Shown piece after piece: positions 28,201-36,192 of a stretch of 64,000 nt of DNA. Each line of letters opens with the position of its first letter. Position 1 is the stretch's first letter. The notes under the pieces were generated by a model. That model searched no databases. It was not told where the DNA came from and saw only the letters and a program-made list of their open reading frames with translations. The translations under genes and the position numbers were made by a program. This DNA is from Bacteroidia bacterium (GTDB taxonomy: Bacteria > Bacteroidota > Bacteroidia > J057). The DNA lies in the NCBI GenBank assembly GCA_033391075.1, contig JAWPMV010000001.1:992001-1056000 (forward strand), given 5' to 3'.

Positions 28201-28666
28201 CCATTTGCAGACCTACGATGAGGTCATGAAGATTCCGACATCGGCATTCTTCTATCCGATGGAGTCTAATGAGGAAATCCTGGTTCGAATTGCACCCGGA
28301 AAGAAACTGCTGATTCAGTATATGTACAAATCAGAGGCAGATGAGGATGGAAATCGACTGGTTTATTTCAAGATCAACGGTCAAACTCGATCGATTCTGA
28401 TCCGAGATAAATCCATAAAAGTGGATAAAGTCGTTCACCAAAAAGCGGAGTCCGAAAATGAGATTGGATGTCCACTTCAGGGTCGTCTTACCAAAATCAA
28501 AGTGGCAGAGGGAGATGAGATCAAAAAGAATCAGCCTCTATTTGTGATTGAAGCGATGAAGATGGAATCAACCGTTACCTCACCTGTAGAAGGAAAGGTA
28601 AAACGCATCCACCTCAAGGAAGGCGTGATGGTTGAACAGGATGATTTGGTAGTGGAGATGGAATAA
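25217..28666 (+). CDS. pyc: Pyruvate carboxylase
   Basis: This 1149-residue biotin enzyme converts pyruvate, bicarbonate and ATP to oxaloacetate to refill the citric acid cycle. The domains are in the usual order. Biotin carboxylase covers about 1-460 (ILVANRGEIAIRVLRA, FGGGGRGMRVV, FIEVNPRVQVEHTVTE). The carboxyltransferase barrel covers about 535-810 (YTDTTFRDAHQSLMATRMRT, metal-site HLHTHDT). A tetramerisation region follows. The C-terminal biotinyl domain has EAMKM with biotin on Lys1115. Length matches single-chain pyruvate carboxylases, so nothing is missing. A near-consensus promoter (TTTT, 20 bases, TACATTCG) lies about 20 bases upstream of the ATG. Confidence 0.96.
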   Translation: MPAQIRKFTKILVANRGEIAIRVLRALSELRIQTVAIYSYEDRYSLHRYKADEAYMIGGKDEPLKPYLDIDVIINIAKRKGVEAIHPGYGFLSENVEFARKCAENGIVFIGPRPEAMDALGDKVAAKEVADAVDVPLIPDSDVNLDKLSQAVTEADRIGYPIMLKAAFGGGGRGMRVVRSEEELSKAFFEAKNEALTAFGNDTVFIEKFIANPKHIEVQILGDNYGNIVHLYERDCSVQRRFQKVVEMAPSTLPQETREKLYKYALAIARHVNYNNAGTVEFLVDDDGSIYFIEVNPRVQVEHTVTEEVTGIDIVRSQILIAAGAKLTDPQIYIHKQEDVKVNGFAVQCRITTEDPEAGFKPDYGEIIAYRSASGFGIRLDAGNAYVGSQISPFFDSMLVKITGWGRTLKGATQRIDRALREFRVRGVKTNIAFLQNVVRHPSFQAGEVTVNFIKDNPDLLQTSTGLDRGTKTVKYLANVLVNGNPDVKYIDKRKLFREPIVPSFDRRVPYPKGSKDLLNEMGREKFTTWLKGQKSIQYTDTTFRDAHQSLMATRMRTIDMFAVAESFARNHPNLFSMEVWGGATFDVCMRFLKESPWERLRLFRQKIPNILLQMLLRGSNAVGYKAYPDNLVEKFIEKAWETGIDVFRIFDSLNWLEAMKVSINTVRERTEALAEVCICYTGDISNPNLKKYDLQYYLDLARSLEDAGAHILAIKDMAGLLKPRAAEILITELKKAVDIPIHLHTHDTSSNQLTTYFKAVEAGIDVIDLAMASMSGLTSQPNFNSFVAMMEGHKRELPIDLESLNSYSTYWEIMREYYYPFESELRAGTAEVYKHEIPGGQYSNLLPQARSLGLEDKFELIKDNYTKVNHMFGNIVKVTPSSKVVGDMALFMTSNDLSPEDVLERGEDLAFPESVKSFFRGDLGQPYKGFPERLQKIILGAEVPYTDRPNAHLAPVDFEREFEQFKKEYPDERMDFLDFISSKLYPKVFDSYYTHLQTYDEVMKIPTSAFFYPMESNEEILVRIAPGKKLLIQYMYKSEADEDGNRLVYFKINGQTRSILIRDKSIKVDKVVHQKAESENEIGCPLQGRLTKIKVAEGDEIKKNQPLFVIEAMKMESTVTSPVEGKVKRIHLKEGVMVEQDDLVVEME

Positions 28667-28682
28667 GCCGAAAGCTTAACAT

Positions 28683-28758
28683 GGTGTTCAGGTGTTCTAG
28701 TATTCTGGCTTATTTTTCCAGAACACTAGAACACGTGAACACCTGAACACCTGAACAC
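28683..28758. repeat. Imperfect long palindrome between convergent genes
   Basis: The left arm at 28683-28708 is answered by a right arm at 28718-28751 made of the same GTGTTCAGGTGTTC-type units in reverse complement. The right side carries one extra unit, and the GAACACCT unit is repeated. It lies between pyruvate carboxylase and the convergent PorT-like gene and may end transcription from both sides. Confidence 0.7.
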
Positions 28759-28765
28759 GTCTTTT

Positions 28766-29479
28766 CTACTCAAAATTCACAATCAGCGTCAATACCTGAC
28801 TATGCAAAGTTGAAATGGCATTGGCATGTGAGGTGTAGAGGGGCTCATACACATTGAAAAAGCCAGCGGTGTATTTGAGCTCAGGAGAGAGTTTTACCCT
28901 TTCTCCATAAATATTCAGGCCTACCCCAAGCACAAGACTTACGTCCTGAGAAGTAATCTTGAGGAGGTTTTTATCATCTCTTACTTTTTTACTGGGATTC
29001 AGGTTGATTCCTGCTTGTACACCCGTAAGAATATACAAACGGGTTCGCTTCCAATATTTGGTTTTCCACTGCAGCATGAGCGGGACATTGAAATAGGAAG
29101 ATTCAATTTTCCGCTGAACGAGGGAATCCCCTTCCAGACCTGCAAAATTGTAGTTGAAATCTCTTTGTTCCAATGATACGCCAGGTACGGCTCGCAAACT
29201 CAGAAAATCTGCCAAACGAAGATTGGCGATCATGCCCAATCTTAAGCCCAGTTTGGGGATCACCTCAATATTATTCACACAGGAACCATCTTCACAGATG
29301 TTTATCTGTTCCTTGAGATTATACATATTGTAGTTTAGTCCGATTTGGAAACCGAGATTGAATGGTTTCTTTTTCGAATCAAATGGATGTATGCCGTACT
29401 TTTGAGCAAAGACGGAACTCATACAAAAAGAGGAGATCAAACAAAATAAAGCGAAAACTTTGAATTGATTCAGAGACAT
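28766..29479 (-). CDS. porT: PorT-like outer-membrane protein (type IX secretion component candidate)
   Basis: The 237-residue protein has a signal peptide ending near VFAQ and a predicted eight-stranded-type barrel. Typical PorT-like features are KPFNLGFQIGLNYN early, ESSYFNVPLMLQWKTKYW in the middle, and a strand-rich end with LSPELKYTAG and a final LTLIVNFE. PorT is an outer-membrane protein needed for type IX secretion in Porphyromonas and Flavobacterium. The neighbouring ubiE and engB genes match an arrangement I recall for porT in other Bacteroidota. T9SS cargo proteins occur in this window, so a working system is expected. The barrel family is clear; equivalence to the essential PorT is less so. 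Confidence 0.7.
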   Translation of the reverse strand: MSLNQFKVFALFCLISSFCMSSVFAQKYGIHPFDSKKKPFNLGFQIGLNYNMYNLKEQINICEDGSCVNNIEVIPKLGLRLGMIANLRLADFLSLRAVPGVSLEQRDFNYNFAGLEGDSLVQRKIESSYFNVPLMLQWKTKYWKRTRLYILTGVQAGINLNPSKKVRDDKNLLKITSQDVSLVLGVGLNIYGERVKLSPELKYTAGFFNVYEPLYTSHANAISTLHSQVLTLIVNFE

Positions 29480-29673
29480 AGATCGATCCTACCTTAGATA
29501 ATTTAATTAACCCTAGATTTTTGGATAAGCTATTTAATAAAGTAATTCGAATTAAATAACTCAATATCTTTCAATTCTAAACATAAATAGATTTTCCCTA
29601 TTCAGGAGAGAAAAATACATCTCCTGGGTCGGCATGATCATTACGTAAAGAGGTAGAATTTTTTCAGAGTATA

Positions 29674-30402
29674 TTATTTTTCTAAAAGGTATAAGGAACA
29701 AATTCCAAATGTCAGTGGCTTATATAATACTTTCTTGAAGCCAACTTCCCTACAAATATCAGTAAATTCTTTTCCATTTGGAAAGGCTTTTACACTTTCG
29801 GGCAAATAGGTATAGGCAGCATTGTCTCCAGAGATCAGTTTGCCTATAAAAGGAGTTATATAACGAAAATGAATATGGAATAATTGCTTGAGGGGGAAAC
29901 GAGTGGGGTAGGAGGGTTCAAGAATGGCTACGGCTCCTCCTGGGCGAAGAATTCTCAGGATTTCTCCCAGACCTTTTTTGAGGTTTTCAAAGTTTCTGAC
30001 CCCAAATCCCACTGTAACAGCATCTATACAGCCTGTGTCGATGTCAAGCGCTTCAGAATCGCCTACACGCATCTCAATTAGTTCGTCCAGGCCTTTCTTT
30101 TTCATCTTTTCCCTACCGACTTCCAGCATTTTCGGCGAAATATCGATTCCGATGATTTTATTGGGCTCGAGTTTTGAAGCTTCAACCGCAAAGTCACCTG
30201 TCCCGGTAGCAATATCAACTACGGTTTTAGGATTGTACTCTCCGAGCATTTTGACGGCCTTTCTCCTCCAAAGGATATCAATACCCAGAGAGAGCGAATG
30301 GTTTAGCAGATCATACTTTGGAGCGATGTTGTCAAACATCTCCGTAACCTGTGCCTTTTTTGAGGCTTCTTTGTCCTGATAAGGAGTTATGTGATCGTGC
30401 AA
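29674..30402 (-). CDS. ubiE: Demethylmenaquinone methyltransferase
   Basis: The 242-residue class I methyltransferase has the UbiE/MenG hallmarks: YDLLNHSLSLGIDILWRR (about 30-47), motif I DIATGTGDFAVEA (about 62-74) and AVTVGFGVRNFENL (about 127-140). It adds the last methyl group in menaquinone synthesis, the quinone of respiratory Bacteroidota. It is divergent from engB with 65 bases between them, and its promoter candidate (30441-30474) reaches into the engB start. It lies 194 bases upstream of the PorT-like gene on the same strand. Confidence 0.93.
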   Translation of the reverse strand: MHDHITPYQDKEASKKAQVTEMFDNIAPKYDLLNHSLSLGIDILWRRKAVKMLGEYNPKTVVDIATGTGDFAVEASKLEPNKIIGIDISPKMLEVGREKMKKKGLDELIEMRVGDSEALDIDTGCIDAVTVGFGVRNFENLKKGLGEILRILRPGGAVAILEPSYPTRFPLKQLFHIHFRYITPFIGKLISGDNAAYTYLPESVKAFPNGKEFTDICREVGFKKVLYKPLTFGICSLYLLEK

Positions 30403-30440
30403 TGAATCGGTTTTAAGTGAGAATTCCGTAATTTCGCCCT

Positions 30441-30474
30441 CAAACTTACATTTTTCTTTTCTTACCTATGCAAA
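30441..30474 (-). promoter_or_regulatory. Candidate Bacteroidota promoter of ubiE
   Basis: On the minus strand TTTG (30474-30471) is followed after 22 bases by TAAGTTTG (30448-30441), an exact match to the TAnnTTTG -7 box. The -33 box overlaps the first codons of the divergent engB, so the two genes may interfere. Confidence 0.5.
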
Positions 30475-31076
30475 TTAATACGGCTGAATTTGTCAAAAGC
30501 AGTCATACAATGGCTCAACTACCTCCTGATAACTATCCGGAGTATGCTTTTGTTGGACGGTCCAATGTAGGTAAGTCCTCTTTGATCAATAAACTCTGTG
30601 GGAGAAAGAGTTTGGCCAAAACCAGTTCCACTCCCGGAAAAACACAATTGATCAATCATTTTCTAATAAATGAGTCCTGGTATTTGGTAGACCTTCCCGG
30701 TTATGGCTATGCTTCTGTTTCCAAAAAGAAAAGAGCCAATTTCGGAGATATGATCTTTGATTATCTCATGACCCGTCGGAATATGATGTGCGTCTTTGTA
30801 CTTATCGATAGTCGGATCAAACCTCAGGCCAATGATTTAGAGTTTCTGGAGTTTCTCGGAGTAAAGGGTATCCCATTTAGCATCCTCTTTACCAAAATCG
30901 ATAAACTCAATCAAAAGGAGTTTTCCCGTAACCTCAAAAACTACAAGCATGTTTTGTTGGAGACCTGGGAAGAATTGCCCCACACTATCTATACCTCAGC
31001 AGTAAATGGTAGAGGGATGAAAGAACTGGGAAACTACATCGAAGGAATCAATCCTCTATTTAAGCAGCCGACTTAA
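30468..31076 (+). CDS. engB: Ribosome-biogenesis GTPase EngB/YsxC
   Basis: The 202-residue protein is a compact TrmE-Era-EngA-EngB-Septin GTPase. G1 is GRSNVGKSS (30-38), G2 TPGKTQ, G3 DLPGYG, G4 TKIDKL and G5 a TSA near residue 172. The AEFVKSSHTMAQLPP lead and PEYAFVGRSNVGKSS are typical of EngB. It helps assemble the large ribosomal subunit and is essential in many bacteria. Divergent from ubiE; its length is normal and the ATG at 30468 is the only good start. Confidence 0.95.
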   Translation: MQINTAEFVKSSHTMAQLPPDNYPEYAFVGRSNVGKSSLINKLCGRKSLAKTSSTPGKTQLINHFLINESWYLVDLPGYGYASVSKKKRANFGDMIFDYLMTRRNMMCVFVLIDSRIKPQANDLEFLEFLGVKGIPFSILFTKIDKLNQKEFSRNLKNYKHVLLETWEELPHTIYTSAVNGRGMKELGNYIEGINPLFKQPT

Positions 31077-31104
31077 GTAGGTTGCCTGATCCTAATCCGA
31101 TAGC

Positions 31105-31181
31105 TTGTCACCCTGACCAGAGTTGCCTGTATTCTTCTAAGATTAATAATTGAGGTCCCTCGGCAGAGCTCGGGATGACAA
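31105..31181. repeat. Degenerate short inverted repeat
   Basis: TTGTCACCCTGA at the left and CTCGGGATGACAA at the right are imperfect inverted ends about 77 bases apart, in the gap between engB and a convergent gene. The ends resemble the GTCATCCCGAG ends of small interspersed elements seen in many genomes, but the interior shows no strong structure. Confidence 0.4.
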
Positions 31182-31223
31182 TTATTTTAGCCCGAATGTC
31201 AGCTTTTTTTAGCCTTCTTTCCC

Positions 31224-31736
31224 CTAGTCCAAATTCATCCCAATGCTAAAGCCGGGTTGGAAACCAAAGGCGATGTTACTTAACTCCAGTCCTCTGGGGG
31301 TAGGATCCAAACGTCCAAAAGGATAGAGCCCAAAAGTAACAAAATAGGAGCCTCTGTAAGGTTGGTAGCGGTAGGCAAGCCCTGTGTTGATTTTGATGGT
31401 AATGTCTGAACGGCTTCTGTCCCAAAAACGGATTCCATCCGAGCGGAGGGTAATGCCTGTACTCAGTTCAAAGAAATGAGAACGGCTTCCTTTGAGGAAA
31501 ATAATACCGGCAGGAACGATCAATCGATTTTCCTCTATTGCTGCTCCAATCCTGAGATAGGATTTGGAATTGTGATTATCTGAGAGTTGAAGCCCCAGGT
31601 TTGCAGAATAGGATTTACTAAATCCTCCCAACTCCAGAAAGAGTTGATGCTGGGCAGATAAACTATTTACGAATAAAGAGGACAACAAAAACAAGCCAAG
31701 ATACAGGAGGGTTCTAAGAACGCTTGCTTGAAACAT
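31224..31736 (-). CDS. Unknown exported protein, small beta-barrel-like
   Basis: The 170-residue protein starts with a signal peptide (hydrophobic 9-25, ending near LSAQ). The rest alternates polar and hydrophobic residues with many Gly and aromatics (FLELGGFSKSYSANLGLQL, SHFFELSTGITLRSDGI, YFVTFGLYPFGR), as in small outer-membrane barrels. I do not recognise a named family. It lies 46 bases after aat on the same strand, so it may be cotranscribed with the N-degron genes, but no functional link is visible. Confidence 0.55.
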   Translation of the reverse strand: MFQASVLRTLLYLGLFLLSSLFVNSLSAQHQLFLELGGFSKSYSANLGLQLSDNHNSKSYLRIGAAIEENRLIVPAGIIFLKGSRSHFFELSTGITLRSDGIRFWDRSRSDITIKINTGLAYRYQPYRGSYFVTFGLYPFGRLDPTPRGLELSNIAFGFQPGFSIGMNLD

Positions 31737-31782
31737 GTACCGAAATTAGAGAAAATTCGATTTTTGAAAGAGTTTTTTTGCC

Positions 31783-32478
31783 TCAGCTGTCAGATAATAA
31801 GACTGACCAGTCACCTTTCAAGCTTGGTTCTTTTAGCCCCTCTTCCAATTGCTTGAGGAATAGCTCGCGGGGGATATGTTGAGCTCCCAGGCTTTCCAAA
31901 TGTGGAGTATGAACCTGACAATCGATCAATTCAAAGCCCTTTTCCTCCAATTTCCTGATTAGACTTATAAATCCTGTTTTGGAGGCATTGCTGGCTTTAC
32001 TAAACATGGATTCTCCGAAAAAACACCGTCCCAGGGAAATTCCATAGAGTCCTCCAACCAGCTGATCTTCCTGCCAGACTTCTACTGAATGAGCAAGTCC
32101 CAATTCATGTAAGTGACAATATGCATCCATCATCTCTCCGGTGATCCAGGTTCCATCCTGACCGGGCCTGAAGATCTTTTGACAGTTTGATACCACTTCA
32201 GAGAATGCCTCATCAAAACTGACCCGAAAACGCTTGCCATTTACATAAGGCCGCATGCTTTTTGAAACACGGAGGTCAGAAGGGTAGAGAACAAAGCGGG
32301 GATCCGGGGACCACCAGATAATAGGTTCATCAGGAGAATACCAGGGGAAAATACCCATCTCATATGCCAGCAGAAGTCTTTCAGGGCGAAGATCGCCTCC
32401 TACAGCCAATATCCCATCCGGATTTGCCAGATAAGGAGGCGGAAAAAAAATCTCTTCATTTAAGGCAAAAATAGGCAT
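31783..32478 (-). CDS. aat: Leucyl/phenylalanyl-tRNA--protein transferase
   Basis: The 231-residue enzyme moves Leu or Phe from tRNA onto proteins with N-terminal Lys or Arg, creating an N-degron. The family blocks are all present: [26 protein letters not shown] (about 53-61), [24 protein letters not shown] and [11 protein letters not shown]. Length matches E. coli Aat (234). It follows clpS, which encodes the adaptor that recognises such degrons, by 62 bases on the same strand, so the degron writer and reader are linked here. Confidence 0.95.
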   Translation of the reverse strand: MPIFALNEEIFFPPPYLANPDGILAVGGDLRPERLLLAYEMGIFPWYSPDEPIIWWSPDPRFVLYPSDLRVSKSMRPYVNGKRFRVSFDEAFSEVVSNCQKIFRPGQDGTWITGEMMDAYCHLHELGLAHSVEVWQEDQLVGGLYGISLGRCFFGESMFSKASNASKTGFISLIRKLEEKGFELIDCQVHTPHLESLGAQHIPRELFLKQLEEGLKEPSLKGDWSVLLSDS

Positions 32479-32540
32479 GTCCCAGCGGATACGGGAAATA
32501 GAATGTTGCCTGAAATAGGCAATAATTATAAAGGATTAGT

Positions 32541-32843
32541 TTAAACCTTCTCTTCAACAGTTGCTCCAATCCCTCTGTCTACCAGGGCCTGACGCATATG
32601 GTTGATTTTTTTCTTGGGACCATGCTTGACCGCATACTTCCCTTTGGTGTGGATGATCCAGGCACATTGCTCGGCCTGGTCATGTTTATGCTCGCAAATC
32701 TCAACCAGAGATTGAATGACCCACTCGAAGGTGTTTACATTATCATTCCAGACAACTAGTACGGATGGTTTGTCTGTGTCTATGTTTTCTTTGACAAGCT
32801 CGGCTTCCTTGATTAGAATATTATTCCAAATCAACTCTTTCAT
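32541..32843 (-). CDS. clpS: ATP-dependent Clp protease adaptor ClpS
   Basis: The frame runs to 32876, but ATG 32843 gives the usual length (100 residues). The ClpS core is seen as VLVVWNDNVNTFEWVIQSL (28-46) and QAEQCAWIIHTKGK (56-69). Asn33, Asp34 and His65 correspond to the pocket residues that hold the N-terminal amino group of substrates. The residue after Asp34 is Asn35, where many ClpS proteins have a second Asp. ClpS hands N-degron proteins to ClpAP or ClpCP. aat follows directly downstream. Confidence 0.9.
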   Translation of the reverse strand: MKELIWNNILIKEAELVKENIDTDKPSVLVVWNDNVNTFEWVIQSLVEICEHKHDQAEQCAWIIHTKGKYAVKHGPKKKINHMRQALVDRGIGATVEEKV

Positions 32844-32973
32844 GAGTCTTTTACTTGTTTGTATTATTGAGTGCAAATATAAGAAAATCTCGGGAGAGCT
32901 GTATTAAGAATGTTTAATCGTCATAATTATTGCCTGTTTGGAGAAAAACTTGCGAGTCGTTTAAAGCTGAAAT

Positions 32974-33300
32974 TTATGCTGCAGAATTGCTTTTGGCCAA
33001 TCGATGAACTCCTACAACGCTTAGCAAATATAGCCCGCATAAATAGCCGAATGTTGCATTCGTGTTCAAAACAGCTGCCCCAATGAGCCCTGCTATAATC
33101 CAGATAACCAATGCGGTGGGGGATTTTCCGTAGAGGAAAAAGCTGAAAACCCCCGTAAAAAATGCGATACAAAAAATGATGGTGGAAAGTGCTTCGCTTT
33201 TATCCAGCGGACTTGCATGGTATAAGGGATCTGCGGCCAGGATTCCCAACACAAAAATGCCGATCAGGAATAGAAGGGTGAAGAGTAGTTTGTTTCTCAT
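32974..33300 (-). CDS. Small inner-membrane protein of unknown function
   Basis: The 108-residue protein has about four hydrophobic segments (residues 5-22, 40-60, 64-82 and 84-100) and a basic C-terminus. It has no enzyme motif I know. It is a single gene upstream of clpS on the same strand; the 130-base gap makes cotranscription uncertain. Confidence 0.55.
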   Translation of the reverse strand: MRNKLLFTLLFLIGIFVLGILAADPLYHASPLDKSEALSTIIFCIAFFTGVFSFFLYGKSPTALVIWIIAGLIGAAVLNTNATFGYLCGLYLLSVVGVHRLAKSNSAA

Positions 33301-33484
33301 GTTTCTTTTATTGAAAATATAAGGTATAACAGCATGCTGCCTACTTGAAGAAGAACTTCACTATCATGGGACGCAATTGTTTCGCTAATCTAAATTTTTT
33401 AGAATTGGGTGGGGAAAGGATACTCAAATTTGATTTTCTCCGTTAAAAAAATGAAGCAATTTTCTGCCGTAATTCTGAAGATAC

Positions 33485-34588
33485 ATGAAAAGGTTCTTAC
33501 CACTTTTCCTCCTCCTGATCTTTCTCCCGCAAACCTTTGTTTTTTCCTGGGGCTTTTGGGCACATCAGCGGATCAATCGATTGGCTGTTTTTACCTTGCC
33601 CGAAGAAATGTTGGTTTTATATAAAACCCATTTAGACTTCATCACAGAGCATGCGGTTGACCCGGATAAGCGGAGATATGCGGTAGATGGAGAAGCTGCC
33701 AGGCATTTCATTGATATCGATCATTTTGGGGAATTGCCTTTTTCTAATGTACCCCGCAGATGGCAAACAGCAGTAGAAAAATTTGGGAAGGATACCTTGA
33801 TGGCTTATGGCAATCTGCCCTATCATCTTCCGGAGGATATTTTTCGACTGAAAAAGGCATTTGAAGATCAAAACCTCCTCCAAATTCTGAAAATCTCTTC
33901 TGATATCGGGCATTATGTGGGAGACGCACATGTACCTCTACATACAACAGAGAATTACAATGGCCAGATGACGGGGCAAAAGGGCATACATGGATTTTGG
34001 GAATCGCGTTTGCCGGAACTTTTTGCCAGGGAGTATGATTTTCTGGTGGGAAGGGCCTATTTCATTGAGGATATTTTGCAAGAGGGCTGGGATGCCGTTC
34101 TGGAAAGTCATACAGCTCTTGATTCCGTCTTGAATTTTGAAGCCTCTTTAAATGACAAATTTCCCAGCGATAAAAAATATGGCTACGAAAGCAGGAACGA
34201 TATCGTAATCCGGGCATATTCCCGTGAATATTCAAAAGCTTATCATCTGATGTTGGATGGTATGGTGGAAAGGCGGATGAAAAAATCCATTTTACGGACA
34301 GGAGCCTATTGGTATACTGCCTGGAAACTGGCGGGCTCTCCTGATCTGAGTCCCCTTTTGAAACAGAGCCTTAAGTACAAACGCCCAAAATCCTATGAGA
34401 AGCTGTTGAAGATAATCGATCGGGAAGCGGGAGGTTTGGGCTTCCTATTACCAGTTCAGGAGGATCATTCGGACAAAATGTGTTTGCACCATTCCGGGCA
34501 GCCTGAGTGGATCCCCTTTTTAAGTTTGCCCTCGAAAAATGACTCGGAAGATTATCTCCCAAAAATCTTTTCAAGCTTTGGAAGCTAG
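33485..34588 (+). CDS. Zinc-dependent phospholipase C / S1-P1 nuclease-like exported protein
   Basis: The 367-residue protein has a signal peptide ending just before WGFWAH. In this metalloenzyme fold the N-terminal Trp of the mature protein is a zinc ligand, so the cleavage site fits function. More metal ligands are visible as FWAHQRINRLA, HFIDIDHFG, SDIGHYVGDAHVPLH and GIHGFWESRLPE, the last matching the HxxxE-type pattern. Enzymes of this fold cut phospholipids or single-stranded nucleic acids; which applies here is open. The C-terminal 60 residues are polar and low in conservation. The gene stands alone. Confidence 0.75.
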   Translation: MKRFLPLFLLLIFLPQTFVFSWGFWAHQRINRLAVFTLPEEMLVLYKTHLDFITEHAVDPDKRRYAVDGEAARHFIDIDHFGELPFSNVPRRWQTAVEKFGKDTLMAYGNLPYHLPEDIFRLKKAFEDQNLLQILKISSDIGHYVGDAHVPLHTTENYNGQMTGQKGIHGFWESRLPELFAREYDFLVGRAYFIEDILQEGWDAVLESHTALDSVLNFEASLNDKFPSDKKYGYESRNDIVIRAYSREYSKAYHLMLDGMVERRMKKSILRTGAYWYTAWKLAGSPDLSPLLKQSLKYKRPKSYEKLLKIIDREAGGLGFLLPVQEDHSDKMCLHHSGQPEWIPFLSLPSKNDSEDYLPKIFSSFGS

Positions 34589-34678
34589 ATAATCAGCCTG
34601 TTTCCTGACTAATGGGACGTAAAAGGACTATCTATGCATTTTTAATGGCAGCTAGAGAAAGCTTCCTGCTGAGATAAG

Positions 34679-34713
34679 TTTGTTTTCATATTTAGGAAAT
34701 AGTCTTAAATTTG
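34679..34713 (+). promoter_or_regulatory. Candidate Bacteroidota promoter upstream of the alpha-oxoamine synthase gene
   Basis: TTTG (34679-34682) and TAAATTTG (34706-34713) are separated by 23 bases. The -7 box is an exact TAnnTTTG; the spacing is at the long end. The leader to the TTG start at 34849 would be about 130 bases. The 260-base gap 34589-34848 holds nothing else I recognise. Confidence 0.45.
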
Positions 34714-34848
34714 CCCTCTGGTGAATGAAGATGCATGAGTACCAGAGCGTAAAAGCAAAAAGTTCTTTATCATATTTGTCTATATCCTTTTTCACTCTGG
34801 ATAATCTACTCTGCCTCAAACCACTACTTACAACTAAAAACTAAGAGT

Positions 34849-36102
34849 TTGGATATTTTTGACAAAATCGACCGCAACATGCAGACTGACCTTGGACAGT
34901 TTGCTGCAATTGGCCACGGATATGTAGCTTTCCCTAAATTGGAAGGAGACGTTGGCCCATGGATGAAGTATCGTGGAAAAGACGTACTCGTGTGGTCCCT
35001 GAATTCCTACCTTGGACTCGCTAATCATCCGGAGATTAGAGAAATTGATCGTCAGGCAGCTGGCGATTATGGACTGGCCTATCCTATGGGCTCCCGGATG
35101 CTCACCGGTAACTCTGATAATCACGAACATTTTGAAGCTCAAGCGGCTGAATTCATGCAAAAGGAGGATTCCTTCTTGATGAATTTCGGTTACCAGGGCT
35201 GTGTATCTATTGTGCAAACCCTCACGGACAGGAGAGATGTGATCGTTTATGATCAATTGTCTCATGCCTGTATCATGGATGGTATGAACCTGAGTCTTGC
35301 AAAAAGATTGGTTTACAAGCACAATGATATGGAGCAGCTCGAAGCTCGTTTGAAGAGAGCTAAGAAAATGGTTGAGAAAAGCGGAGGAGGAATCCTGATC
35401 ATCACAGAAGGAGTATTCGGTATGACCGGAACCCTTGGAAAACTGGATGAAGTCTGTGCTTTGAAAGAAAAGTATGGTGCAAGATTGTTTGTTGATGATG
35501 CGCATGGCTTCGGTGTTATGGGAGCTACGGGTATCGGAACCGGCGAACATTTTGGTGTACAGGATAAAATTGATGTACTCTTCAATACCTTTGCCAAGTC
35601 AATGGCTGGATTTGGAGCTTTTGTATGTGGAGATGAAAAGGTGATTACCTATCTCAAGTATAATATGAGAAGCCAGATCTATGCAAAATCTCTTTGCATG
35701 CCGATGACAGTTGGTGCAATCAAGCGTCTTGAGATGCTGCGTACAATGCCTGAACTTAGGAGCAATTTGTGGAAGATTGTCAATGCGCTGCAAAACGGCT
35801 TGAAAGAAAGAGGATTTAGTATCGGAAATACCCAATCTCCCGTTACGCCTGTATATCTTTCAGGAGAACCTCAGGAAGCTATCGGAATCATGGTAGACCT
35901 TCGCGAGAATCATAAGATTTTTGCATCAGGAGTTGCCTATCCGGTTGTGGAAAGAGGAGTCGTTTTATTGCGCCTGATCCCAACAGCAGCTCACCGTATG
36001 GAAGATGTTGAGTATACCCTGGAGGCTTTCGAAAAAATCCGTGAAAATTTGGATAGAGGAGCCTACAGAGACGTGACTCCTTATGCTGCGCAGATGCGAT
36101 AA
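34849..36102 (+). CDS. PLP-dependent alpha-oxoamine synthase family (sphingolipid/sulfonolipid-type acyltransferase candidate)
   Basis: The 417-residue fold-type I PLP enzyme has the alpha-oxoamine synthase landmarks: LNSYLGLANHP (about 50-60), YGLAYPMGSRMLTGN, IVYDQLSHACIMDG, FVDDAHGFGVMG with the PLP-ring Asp/His, and the lysine motif TFAKSMAGFGAF (about 247-258). Family members condense an amino acid with acyl-CoA: serine palmitoyltransferase, glycine C-acetyltransferase, BioF, and the cysteate acyltransferases of sulfonolipid synthesis. This subgroup is common in Bacteroidota that make sphingolipids or capnine-like lipids, so that is the favoured role. The TTG start keeps the conserved MDIFDKI N-terminus; no in-frame ATG does. 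Confidence 0.8.
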   Translation: MDIFDKIDRNMQTDLGQFAAIGHGYVAFPKLEGDVGPWMKYRGKDVLVWSLNSYLGLANHPEIREIDRQAAGDYGLAYPMGSRMLTGNSDNHEHFEAQAAEFMQKEDSFLMNFGYQGCVSIVQTLTDRRDVIVYDQLSHACIMDGMNLSLAKRLVYKHNDMEQLEARLKRAKKMVEKSGGGILIITEGVFGMTGTLGKLDEVCALKEKYGARLFVDDAHGFGVMGATGIGTGEHFGVQDKIDVLFNTFAKSMAGFGAFVCGDEKVITYLKYNMRSQIYAKSLCMPMTVGAIKRLEMLRTMPELRSNLWKIVNALQNGLKERGFSIGNTQSPVTPVYLSGEPQEAIGIMVDLRENHKIFASGVAYPVVERGVVLLRLIPTAAHRMEDVEYTLEAFEKIRENLDRGAYRDVTPYAAQMR

Positions 36103-36192
36103 AATGCTTTTGAATGCGTTAAAATGGGCTTTCTTGTTGACAATGAACGTTTTTTGTTGTAACATTGCCTCTATATTCAAAAAGTAAACAAA

